Assembly: GCA_946965045.2 (NCBI GenBank)
Contig: OX337231.1
Location: forward strand, 3,286,001 to 3,350,000
Source of the DNA: Epithemia pelagica
Lineage: Eukaryota > Bacillariophyta > Bacillariophyceae > Surirellales > Surirellaceae
Length of the DNA stretch: 64,000 nucleotides
Direction of reading: 5' to 3'
The position numbers and the translations under genes were made by a program. Below, in pieces: positions 10,170 through 19,278 of this stretch (its first letter is position 1; every line of letters starts with the position of its first letter). The notes beneath the pieces are model-generated. The model worked only from the letters and a program-made list of their open reading frames with translations. It did not search any database and was not told the origin of the DNA.

Positions 10170-13100
10170 ATGAGCCGCATGGACGTGGACGACGACGAGA
10201 ATGAATCGATAGGGCACGACGAAGACGAAGGGAGGAGCGAACATGACGGAGGTTCCGTACCACCGTCTTCATCGACGACACCAACGCTTTCCAAATCATG
10301 GTCCGTCACTCGAAGCCATGTCCCAACCTTTTCGGGTGGAAAACTATCCCTTGGTTACTGCACCGTGAGAACCAGTAGCACTAGTAAAAGTGTGGCCAAC
10401 GATTCCGAAAAAGACAATGCACCTGAAAAGACTAGCACGGAACAGCACGACGCTCCTCGTCACCACCCCTTTTTGATTTTGCCCATTGCTGGTGATTTGG
10501 CCATTGTCGACGCCGAACGCGGAACCATGATGTGTTCGGTGCGAGGAGGTCAAGCGGGTCAGGCTTCAGTCGACAACAAGACTGAGGAGAATGACGACGA
10601 TCAAGTAGATGTCGATGCCATTACGTCGTATGCACTGTCGACAAATGATGAAATACTGATAACATGTTCACACAACAATATTCTCAGACAATACTCATTG
10701 GACAAGATTTCACCATCCACGGATTCCTCCTCCTCCTCCTCCTCGTCGTCGTCTTCTCCTTCTGTCGTTAGCTTGACCAAAAATTGGGGCAAGAGTGCAC
10801 ATACACTCCCAGTCAATTACATGCAATTCCATATCAGCAATGTGTTTGTCGCGACGGGTTCTGTGGATGGGACGGCCGGAATCTACGATGTCCGAGGTGG
10901 ATACGTCACTCATTTGTTTCGTCCCTACCAATCGGCCGACGGTGGTGGAAGTGGTCGACTTTCCGTTACGGCCATTGAGTGGATGCCAAGTATTCATGAC
11001 TTGGTCATTGCGATTGGTCGCGATGATGGGAGTATCGCGATTCACAATCTGCGAGAGGAAAAGAATACCAATGTCATTTTACTGCACGACCATGTCTCGG
11101 CCGTGACCACCATGCAATGGCCCCTTTCCCCCCAAACGACGACAAACACAATGGCAGCAAAACTGTTTCTCACGGCGGGGAGGGATGAAGTCATCAATGT
11201 ATGGAAAATGGAAGATCATATCAAAAAGAAGAAATCGTCCAAAAAGCAAAAGATTATACGATACAATCGTGTCCAAACACTACCAGTCTATGAAGCAATT
11301 GAAGGCATGATCCTGCTCCCGCCAACTACCTCCGAAAACGAGGGAGACGAGATTCTTGTGGCAACGGCCGGCAGCAAGGGGCGAATCCGTCTCTGGAAGT
11401 CGAGCATGGAGTCTCCCAAGTTGGTTTTGGCGGAGGAACAACCTGTGGAAGAAGCATTTGGTCAGGATCGTGGAGGGTATCGTAACCTACTGCTGCAAAG
11501 CTTCAACAAAAGACGCGTTTCAAAGCAGAAGGATCTCGACTGTCAGCTGATTGTGGCGGACGCGGAGCACAACATTAGTTTTCTATCCTTGCGGAGAACC
11601 CCAAAAGTTGGTACTCTGTCAACAGTTCGAACCATTGTGGGACACAATGACGAAATACTGGACATGAAAGTTATCCCCAATGCACAACAGCAGCACAATA
11701 AAAATGGTTTGGATTCGCATCGAATTGTGGTTGCCACCAACAGTGCGCAAGTTCGCATCTTTGATGTGGCCACCTTTTCTTGTGAGGTATTGGATCGCCA
11801 CACGGCAACAGTCCTCTGTGTAGACGTTAGTCCCTGTGGTCGATACATTGCCACCTGTGGCAAAGATCGAACCATGCGTCTCTGGCACGTGGATAGTCTC
11901 AAAATGGTTGCGATTGCCACGGGGCACGCAGAAGCCGTTGGCTCCACCGCTCTCTCACGGCAAACCGCCCGGTACGATGTAAAGGGCAAAGCAGCAACCA
12001 ACGGAGGAGGGTCCTTTGCTATTACTGTGAGCGTCGACCGAACAATCAAGCGATGGAACTTGCCGGGGTCCGAGATTTTGAATTCCACTGCGGCAATGGA
12101 TGGGACCGAAAACGAAATATCCCTCACATCTTTTGTCAGTGCTCGGGCACATGAAAAGGACATTAATGTTGTTTCCGTTGCACCCAATGACTCCTTGATT
12201 GCAACAGGATCGCAGGACAGGACCGTGAAGCTATGGAAAGCGTCTGACTTGACTCTTCAAGCAACATTAACTGGTCATCGACGGGGTGTGTGGGATTGCC
12301 AGTTTTCAACCTTTGACCGCGTCTTGGCCACAGCGAGCGGAGACCAAACCGTCAAGCTCTGGTCACTCAGTGATTTCACGTGTGTGAGGACATTTCAAGG
12401 CCACGTCTCCAGTGTTTTGAGAGTACGGTTCCTAAGCTTAGGAATGCAACTCATGTCTTCCGGTGCCGATGGCTTGTTGAAATTGTGGACGATACGAACC
12501 AACGAGTGTGAGGCCACATTGGATGGACACGTTGCAAAAGCGTGGGCGCTGGATTTGGCCGCAAATGGCAAGTCAATGGTTTCGGGAGGAGCGGATTCCC
12601 GAATTCTGGTTTGGACTGATACAACGAGACAAGAGGCTGAAGCCCAAAGCGCCAAAAAGGAACAGGGACTTGTGCTCGATCAGAAACTTGCCAATCATCT
12701 ACGTCACAAAGAATACGAACAGGCTTTGGATATTACTCTTGAGCTCGATAAGCCATTTCAGGCGCTTCGAGTTTTCACCGCCATAATCGAAGCGGATGTT
12801 GCTCAAGGGAACAATGGCGTAAAACCGCTGATGCGTCTTACCAAGATATGGTCAAAAGAGAAGCTTTATCGCGTCTTGAAGTACTGTAGAGAATGGAACA
12901 CGAGATCACGCAATTGCCATGTGGCCCTGTTGATCGTTCGGGCGGTCGTCTGTTCCCTTCCGGTCCACCAGCTAACCGAGATGGAAGGTGTACCAGAAAT
13001 CATGGCAAGCATTGTTCCGTATGCAGAACGTCATTTTGAACGCCTCGACCGTCTTCACGAAAGCTCATTCCTGATGGAATATGTATTGAGTTCCATGGGC

Positions 13101-13316
13101 ACTTCCGTGAAGTCTTCGGATTTCCGAAAAGATGTGGAAAAGTGGGAAAATGAATCCAGGCTTGTTCTTCCCACAAAAGGTGCCGACGGCCGAGTACAAG
13201 TGGGAGGCAAAGCTGTTGTTGGTCTCAGGGAGGACGTAGACGATAGACAGGACGAGGAGGACGTGCTGACGATCGGTGAATCATCAGATGACGACGACCG
13301 CTCCAGTTCTGGATAG
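10170..13316 (+). CDS. UTP13: UTP13/TBL3 WD40 protein of the U3 snoRNP (SSU processome)
   Basis: 1048 residues from the Met at 10170 (MSRMDVDDD); a less likely in-frame Met is at 10083. After an acidic start come two WD40 propellers. Repeats end in motifs such as GSQDRTVKLWKA, TASGDQTVKLWSL and SSGADGLLKLWTI. The region from about residue 830 to 980 (LDQKLANHLRHKEYEQAL ... IVPYAERHFERL) is the helical Utp13 domain that sits after the propellers. Known role: part of the UTP-B complex, acting in the nucleolus in 18S rRNA maturation. A Ser run coded by TCC/TCG repeats (10725-10760) and an acidic C-terminal tail (DDRQDEEDVL) are extra. No intron is needed. The length exceeds that of yeast Utp13 (about 817) mainly through loop insertions. 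Confidence 0.9.
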   Translation: MSRMDVDDDENESIGHDEDEGRSEHDGGSVPPSSSTTPTLSKSWSVTRSHVPTFSGGKLSLGYCTVRTSSTSKSVANDSEKDNAPEKTSTEQHDAPRHHPFLILPIAGDLAIVDAERGTMMCSVRGGQAGQASVDNKTEENDDDQVDVDAITSYALSTNDEILITCSHNNILRQYSLDKISPSTDSSSSSSSSSSSPSVVSLTKNWGKSAHTLPVNYMQFHISNVFVATGSVDGTAGIYDVRGGYVTHLFRPYQSADGGGSGRLSVTAIEWMPSIHDLVIAIGRDDGSIAIHNLREEKNTNVILLHDHVSAVTTMQWPLSPQTTTNTMAAKLFLTAGRDEVINVWKMEDHIKKKKSSKKQKIIRYNRVQTLPVYEAIEGMILLPPTTSENEGDEILVATAGSKGRIRLWKSSMESPKLVLAEEQPVEEAFGQDRGGYRNLLLQSFNKRRVSKQKDLDCQLIVADAEHNISFLSLRRTPKVGTLSTVRTIVGHNDEILDMKVIPNAQQQHNKNGLDSHRIVVATNSAQVRIFDVATFSCEVLDRHTATVLCVDVSPCGRYIATCGKDRTMRLWHVDSLKMVAIATGHAEAVGSTALSRQTARYDVKGKAATNGGGSFAITVSVDRTIKRWNLPGSEILNSTAAMDGTENEISLTSFVSARAHEKDINVVSVAPNDSLIATGSQDRTVKLWKASDLTLQATLTGHRRGVWDCQFSTFDRVLATASGDQTVKLWSLSDFTCVRTFQGHVSSVLRVRFLSLGMQLMSSGADGLLKLWTIRTNECEATLDGHVAKAWALDLAANGKSMVSGGADSRILVWTDTTRQEAEAQSAKKEQGLVLDQKLANHLRHKEYEQALDITLELDKPFQALRVFTAIIEADVAQGNNGVKPLMRLTKIWSKEKLYRVLKYCREWNTRSRNCHVALLIVRAVVCSLPVHQLTEMEGVPEIMASIVPYAERHFERLDRLHESSFLMEYVLSSMGTSVKSSDFRKDVEKWENESRLVLPTKGADGRVQVGGKAVVGLREDVDDRQDEEDVLTIGESSDDDDRSSSG

Positions 13317-13645
13317 CTACGAGCTGATATAAATAAGGCAGAGAATTCATGGCTTAAAAGCAAGGTATGTAGGAGAAGGAAGTAAATCGTCGTTTAAGTA
13401 TTGTACACAAAACGGACAACAGCTAGTTTCAGCACAAAATGCGCCTGGGAGGAGACGATGTTTGCCCCAGAACATTCTAAAAATGGGTCTTGTCCCCGGT
13501 CTTCTCTAGTTCGAAACAACAACTCTGTTCCGAGGTCATCCCAAGAATTTACAGTCGAACGTGAGAACTTGGATACACTTCCACCCACATGGGGCATGTG
13601 TGTCACGTGTTCTTCCTTCCAACACTCCTAGGTGACGTCCCAAAC
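13317..13645. other. Intergenic, convergent 3' regions
   Basis: 329 bp between the UTP13 stop and the stop of the repeat-rich secreted protein gene. It should contain both 3' UTRs. No family-like coding frame is seen. Confidence 0.4.
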
Positions 13646-15220
13646 CTAACGTTTATGGGATTTCTGTTTTGGGTATGGGTGGTTTTTCTTCGGCGAATCT
13701 TTGCCTTTCGGACTTTCTGCTTTTGGTGGTGATCCTGGAGACTTTTTGGGTGACTTTGTCTTCTTCTCCTCATCATCATCGTCATCATCTGATTTCTTTG
13801 GTGTCTTGGGACTGGACGTCTTCTTTTTCGGAGCTGAAGTTTCCTTGGGTGACTTTGACTTCTTATCGTCTTCATCATCTTTCTTCTTACTTGAATCCTT
13901 GGGACTGGACGTCTGCTTTTTCGGAGCTGAAGTTTTCTTGGGTGACTTTGACTTCTTATCGTCTTCATCATCTTTCTTCTTGCTTGAATCCTTGGGACTG
14001 GACGTCTTCTTTTTCGGAGCTGAAGTTTTCTTGGGTGACTTTGACTTCTTATCGTCTTCATCATTTTTCTTCTTGCTTGAATCCTTGGGACTGGATGTCT
14101 TCTTTTTCGGAGATGCAGTTTTCTTAGGTGACTTTGACTTCTTATCGTCTTCATCATCTTTCTTCTTGCTCGAGTCCTTGGGACTGGATGTCTTCTTTTT
14201 CGGAGATGAAGTTTTCTTAGGTGACTTTGACTTCTTATCGTCTTCATCATCTTTCTTCTTGCTCGAGTCCTTGGGACTGGATGTCTTCTTTTTTGGAGAT
14301 GAAGTTTTCTTGGGTGACTTTGACTTCTTATCGTCTTCATCATCGTCGTCGTCGTCTTTCTTCTTGCTTGGACCCTTCGGACTGGACGATTTCATTTTTT
14401 TAGAAGGTGCTTTCGAGGGCGACATTTTGCTGGGGGATTTGGTAGGTTCTGGAGCCATGTAGACCGGAGTCGGCGTTGGCTGTCGTTGCGGCATGGGAGT
14501 TGGTTTGTAAACGGGTCCACTTGGTTGAGGAGCCGGTGTTGGTTGTGGTCCACACCCAGGGTGATCCGGTCCAAAGTATTGGCAGGGATCGCAGTAGTCA
14601 CTGTCTACGCCATAGTAGTCGCAGGGTTCGTGACAGTCTGGGTGACCTGGTTCATAGTCACATAGGTCACCATGCTTTTTCTTGCCACGCCAGTAGGGAG
14701 GACGATACCAAGGGAACGGAGGTCCATAGCCTCCACCGCCAATGGGAACAAGTATTACAATCATGTATGCGGCGCCTGGAGTGGGATAGACACCGCCGCC
14801 ATAGCCTGAACCATAATAGTAGGATCCTGTTCAATGATGAGCGAGAAAAAACGCGTGAGTGACATACTAAATGGAGCAAAACTCAATCCGAAGCAGTTGT
14901 AATCTGATTTCGTTCGTACCTTCCTTCTTGCCCTCCTTTTTGCCGTAGCCATAGTAGTCCATTTCCTTTTTACCGTTATCATAGTAGGATCCATAGCCAT
15001 AATGGGATCCGTAGTTGTAATAGGAGGAACCATAGTCATGATACGATCCATAGTCGTAGTAGGATTGGTCTTTCTTGCCACTGTATGGTCTCTTTCCCTC
15101 TTTCTTGCCACTATCATAGTAATCGTCGTAATAGGAGGACTCCTTCTTGCCGTAGTAGTCATCGTCGTATGCACAAGCACACGCTAGTAACAACGCAAGT
15201 CCATGCCATGCGAACCTCAT
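13646..15220 (-). CDS. Secreted Tyr-rich / Lys-Ser-Pro repeat protein, candidate biosilica-associated (silaffin/cingulin-like)
   Basis: Two exons: 15220-14920 and 14826-13646. The intron is 14919-14827 (GTACGA...GAACAG) and joins KKEG|SYYYGSG in phase 1. The product is 493 residues. Residues 1-17 are a signal peptide (MRFAWHGLALLLACACA). Residues 18-120 are Tyr/Gly/Asp-rich with repeated KKE/KKD pairs (SYYDYGSYHDYGSSYYNYGS). Residues 153-192 form a Cys module with repeats of the type CDYEPGHPDC and CQYFGPDHPGC. A Pro/Thr linker follows, then six Lys/Ser/Pro/Asp repeats (about 255-445) and a basic tail. Diatom silaffins and cingulins are secreted, low in complexity and rich in Ser, Lys (KxxK) and Tyr. 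The assignment rests on composition and the signal peptide, since such proteins share no alignable fold. Confidence 0.75.
13804..14365 (-). repeat. Six tandem 93-bp coding repeats (31 residues each)
   Basis: Within the secreted repeat gene, six near-identical units follow each other. The core is KKKDDEDDKKSKSPKKTSS followed by PKKKTSSPKDSS. Small differences (TSS/TAS/TSA; KKKT/KKQT; DDED/NDED) separate the units. The first unit is extended by extra Asp codons. The regular 93-bp period argues for growth by unequal crossover, so copy number may vary between alleles. Confidence 0.9.
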
Positions 15221-15959
15221 GCTGTCGGTAGGAGAGCGAAGGTTTTGTCTTTTTTGGGTACCTTGCTTGATTCTCGTAGAAAAAGTGAACCCGTGATGGG
15301 GAGAAAATTGGCGTGATGTTTGGTCGGAGTCCTGTTCGTATTGAAAATGTCTCGGTATGGCTTCTAGCTAGCATCCTTTTGAGGTTCCGAAATTTGTGAG
15401 GCGCGGAATTTAAATCCAATATGGTATATACGAATCTGGTTGTTTATATTCGTCACGCTGCTCTAAATGAAATGCGCGCGAAAGAATACTTAGGGTAGAT
15501 CCCCCAAGAAAAGTCTAAGAAACAAGTAAGTGACACTTGGCACATGATGAGAGTGGCCGAAGATGGGGGAAGGGATTCGTGTCAAGCATACATGTGGATC
15601 GTGTAAAGGTCCCCCAGATTACACATACTTAAATTTCTTTTTAACGCTCATATCCGAGATGGTCGTGTTTCATGAGCGTCACGTGGAGTGCTGCAAGCTC
15701 TCAGAAGCCCTATAATTATTCGCGCGCCTGTCGACGACTCGAGAAAGGGCGCCTTGATGCATTCTTGCTACATTTTGATCTCGAGCTGGAAATGAAGTAG
15801 AGAGGAGCGATCAAGATCAAGCTGGCTCGCTAGAGTGTCCGCGCCGTCTCCATTCGGGCGAGGGAGGAAGGCCTTCTTGCAGCAGCATGCCGCACGATCG
15901 TATTGCGAATTGCATCGGTCCTGTGTTATCCGATATACCTATTTGAGTTCATGTGAAAA
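15221..15959. other. Divergent intergenic region
   Basis: 739 bp between the secreted repeat gene (minus) and the coiled-coil gene (plus). It should hold both promoters. No RNA gene, mobile element or convincing coding frame is visible. Confidence 0.4.
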
Positions 15960-16961
15960 ATGGCCAGTTCCGCTACTGAAACGACAGGCACCGCCAAAGT
16001 TCAAAAGGAAGCGACGACGACGTCAGCGGAAAGTGGGCTTCGCAATGAGAACCGCGACGATGGGCCGGATGCGCAAGACAGGGCGATGGTGGACGACGAG
16101 GAAGTCATCTTTGGTGGCGTCAAGATGAGTGCCCTTTTGACCGACAAGCTTGCGGAACGATTGGAAGAAGCATTCACCACCAATGTGCAAAGCCTCCCCA
16201 TGCTGAGGGATCCCGAGCCGCTTTTGAAAAAGTTGCGAGAGGCCTATCTCTTAAATGTGGACTTGGTGGAAGACATTTGTGCTCGTCGCATTTTTTCCTT
16301 GACTCCATTTGTTTCCGCCAAACGACGCCAGGAAGTATTGGAGCTTTTGACTTCGTTTGAATCCGTCGAAGCGATTCGTGCGGCGGCCAAGGAAGAACAG
16401 CAAAAGTTTGTCTTGCGCCAGCAACAACACACAGAAGACTCTGTCAAACCAATCTTTGATGAAAGTGAAAAACCGCCATCATCTGTTTCGGAAAAAGACG
16501 TGGAGGATCTTCGGAGAACGATCCTTTCGATGGAGAAAAAACTTGAAAAGTCAAAAGCTTTGCTGAAACAAAAGAAGAAAGATCTTCATGATCTCGCTTC
16601 GGCTACCAAGCTCTGTAAAATGGCAACAGAAACATCTGTAAATCAGGTTCACGATACAATGACAGCTCTTACCGTCGGAGCGTCTAGCCTTCAGCAAGCA
16701 GAGGAGCAGGGGCGAGAATACATCAATGAACACAAGCGAGTGAGCGAGGAACCAAAGGAAGAGGGTGGTGACGCCGACGCTCTACTGATAGACGTATCCG
16801 CGGCCGTGCGGCGGAAAAGATCCAAAATGACTCTGGAAGAACGGTTTGAAAATGACATGAACGATCCAAACCAACCACTTAGGGAGATCAAAACTATTGC
16901 AGAGTTGAAGGATGGTCCTCACCAAAGAATCCTTGTGGAGGAGAATTCTTCCCCTTCATGA
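15960..16961 (+). CDS. Coiled-coil protein, possibly Mis12-like kinetochore component
   Basis: 333 residues, one exon. After a disordered acidic start, residues about 52-130 are helical and include LREAYLLNVDLVEDICARRIFSLTPF. Residues 180-260 form a coiled coil (DVEDLRRTILSMEKKLEKSK). The C-terminus is disordered. The pattern 'helical head with N.D..E.....IF..P, then coiled coil' matches the general layout of Mis12 proteins, where the Asn-Asp-Glu stretch precedes a conserved 'NIF.vP'. This is weak similarity read by eye. A generic coiled-coil protein is the fallback. No targeting signal is seen. Confidence 0.55.
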   Translation: MASSATETTGTAKVQKEATTTSAESGLRNENRDDGPDAQDRAMVDDEEVIFGGVKMSALLTDKLAERLEEAFTTNVQSLPMLRDPEPLLKKLREAYLLNVDLVEDICARRIFSLTPFVSAKRRQEVLELLTSFESVEAIRAAAKEEQQKFVLRQQQHTEDSVKPIFDESEKPPSSVSEKDVEDLRRTILSMEKKLEKSKALLKQKKKDLHDLASATKLCKMATETSVNQVHDTMTALTVGASSLQQAEEQGREYINEHKRVSEEPKEEGGDADALLIDVSAAVRRKRSKMTLEERFENDMNDPNQPLREIKTIAELKDGPHQRILVEENSSPS

Positions 16962-17386
16962 CCATACTAGGGACGGGGATGGGGCTAGAGTTAGACGGTT
17001 CTCTGTGTACAATAGGAGTACTTGGCTCACGCTGGAGTCCTTTCGCAACAGGGGCTCCAATGTTTCTGCCTCGGTATAGGCTCGTAGACTACAGAATAAA
17101 AGTCTAGCTCGATTGAATACAAATTGAAGCTTTATTACTATACGACTCTGGTCTTAGCTCTTTACAAATACTTGCCTCCGCGCACTGTTTTCATGACGTC
17201 GCGGATGAGATTGTTCTACGCAGCCCAAAACTGGCTGTGTTTCCGTTGCTTTTCTTCTTTCCATGGAACTTTTTCTACATTATCAATGACAAGACATGGC
17301 CCACACCACATTCACTTGGATACAGCGGGGCCAAGGGTGCAATGTGTGTATGAAACGATACCCAAAACTCACGTGAATCAAGTCGT
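16962..17386. other. Convergent intergenic region
   Basis: 425 bp between two convergent stops. I see no gene. Plus-strand frames here run into the 3' part of the EF-hand/Tic20 gene and have no recognisable features. Confidence 0.4.
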
Positions 17387-18553
17387 TTACTTTTTCTCTT
17401 CGTCTTCTTCGTCGTCACTCTTTTTCAGGCTTTGTTGATTTCTTGGCACAAATCTTCCTTCCGCATCGAACGTGTCTACCGTGGGCATTCGCCGGAGCAC
17501 CGCCTCTGAGATGACGGGGATTTTGTTGGGTTCAATGCCCAATAAACTGCTGACCACCGAGTATCCAATGGTGGCAAGCAATACCAAAAAGAGGGCATTG
17601 TCTCCAATCACGTTTAGACTGGTGGGAATAGTTCCCGGTGACAGTGTTGTGAGTAGTGCGGCAATGAGACCAGGGAAGAACAAGGCAATATCCAAGAAAA
17701 TGGCTTGTTGCATATTGAACCGAATCAGGCGATTCAAGGAGGGGTTGCCCGACAAGAAGCTCAATGCGAAAAAGGTAAGGATACCACCAAAGGGAATGGA
17801 ACGGTAAAAGGCGTACAAGAGAGCAACCACGACGGAAAATGGATTGTCGGGGTTTCCCAAGACCAAGTATTTCGCAAACTGCAGTCCATCCAACAAAGGG
17901 AACAGGTAGGGTAGAATGGACACCAATTTGTCTGTTCCACTAGGTGCTTTTTCATTCAACATTTCCAACTGGGCTTGCAACAACTGGACGGCCTCCTCTT
18001 CCAACTTGGCTGCCTTGGCCATTTCCAAGGCCAACGCCTTTTCGTCACGGACCAAGGAATCCAGACGATTGCGCATGACATCGACGCCAACAAACTCATC
18101 CAGTTGCAACGCACCATCGCCACTCTTGTCGAAATCCTCCATCAACTGCTCCACGCGCTTGTCGGAAAGTTCCATCTTGAATTCTTTTTCCAATCCACGT
18201 TTCAATTCTTCCAAACTAATCTCACCGTCCTTGTTGATGTCAAACTTTTGGAAGGCCTTCTCAGCGGCCGCTGCCACTGCCTGTTGTTGTTCGGATTCCA
18301 GTGCCGCTGCTTCGGCGCGCAACTTGGCCGCCATGGAACGCAGCCTTTCAATCTCTTCATCTGTTTCTTCCGAAGTTGCCTGCAAGGCTGAGACGGGTGC
18401 AAACGGGATTCTTTGTGCTCGACTACGGACAAGTGGACGGTGTGTCGAAGAAGCTGTCTGGAGGGAGAATGGAGTGAATGCGACGCTCTGAAGTGGGAGC
18501 AGGCTCAGCACAAGAACAAGTTGGTGGGAAGTGGAGAGAGCTTGGATCTTCAT
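17387..18553 (-). CDS. Plastid EF-hand / Tic20 fusion protein
   Basis: 388 residues from the Met at 18553. That start opens a signal peptide (TSHQLVLVLSLLPLQSVA) cleaved before FTPF, the ASAFAP-type plastid signal; an upstream Met (18649) adds 32 basic residues. Two canonical EF-hands lie at about 105-116 (DINKDGEISLEE) and 142-153 (DKSGDGALQLDE). A charged coiled coil spans 163-200. Residues about 208-350 carry four hydrophobic spans of the Tic20/Ycf60 family, with LVSILPYLFPLLDGLQFAKY, IPFGGILTFFALSFLSG and NPSLNRLIRFNMQQAIFLD. Tic20 is a channel-forming part of the inner-envelope translocon. The EF-hands would face one side of that membrane and suggest calcium-sensitive import. Membrane location is inferred. 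Confidence 0.88.
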   Translation of the reverse strand: MKIQALSTSHQLVLVLSLLPLQSVAFTPFSLQTASSTHRPLVRSRAQRIPFAPVSALQATSEETDEEIERLRSMAAKLRAEAAALESEQQQAVAAAAEKAFQKFDINKDGEISLEELKRGLEKEFKMELSDKRVEQLMEDFDKSGDGALQLDEFVGVDVMRNRLDSLVRDEKALALEMAKAAKLEEEAVQLLQAQLEMLNEKAPSGTDKLVSILPYLFPLLDGLQFAKYLVLGNPDNPFSVVVALLYAFYRSIPFGGILTFFALSFLSGNPSLNRLIRFNMQQAIFLDIALFFPGLIAALLTTLSPGTIPTSLNVIGDNALFLVLLATIGYSVVSSLLGIEPNKIPVISEAVLRRMPTVDTFDAEGRFVPRNQQSLKKSDDEEDEEKK

Positions 18554-19278
18554 TTTGTGTTGTTTGTTTTGAAAGCGTATTTGTTTTAGCCTTTTGGAAA
18601 TTTGTGAGAGGGTGGATCTTGGTCGAAGAGGTGAAATAGGATCGTCCAAGAACCTGCGCGATCACGTGGTTTACAAGTCACAATCCGACTGAGACGTTGT
18701 TGATTGCTTCGTTGATTTTTTGTTGATCGCTTTGAGAGAGCACCTGATGAACTGTTCCTTGATGAAGCGATTAACGATTAACCTACCTCTACCACCACCA
18801 CCGCGTGGAATCATTCCCTGTCCCTTTGCAATGTGCTGTTCAAGGTTGAAGTCCGGGATCAACACAGCGCACCAACAAATCTGAATCGGATTTCTCTTGT
18901 CGGTATCAAGCGCAGGTCTGGAAAACCACGTCATCGGTATCTTTCATCTTTCCCGCCTCTGCGGTCAGTGAAAGGATTTTACGTGACTCATCATTGAATC
19001 ACTCTGCGGGACTGAAACGGGACTCATGACCCCTGATTGCTCTACCTACTCTCTAGCTAGGGGGAGCACTCCATCACGATGACATAGAGGCCCATAGGGG
19101 CCAATACGACGACGATGGTCAACATCTTTGACAAAGGATTCAATAAAGAAAAGGGTCATGCGTTAATTGATACGTACATGCTCGCTTAAAAAGAGCATGA
19201 AATTGCTAGTCCTTGCGCGTTTCTCTCTTTACCTCATGGGTCATACAGCCATTCTTGACACAGAGAAGGTCATTCTAC
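18554..19278. other. Intergenic region
   Basis: 725 bp upstream of the Tic20 fusion and downstream of the RRM gene. It holds the Tic20-fusion promoter. A short minus-strand frame with a Gly/Arg run (18671-18934) is not supported as a gene. Confidence 0.4.

Noticed and set aside
13701-14462. Plus-strand Phe/Leu/Ser repeat frame of 253 residues
   Set aside because: It is the complement of the Lys/Ser/Pro repeats of the secreted protein, which has a signal peptide and intron.
18671-18934. Minus-strand 87-residue frame with a Gly/Arg run
   Set aside because: No start context, no family similarity and low complexity at its only notable segment.
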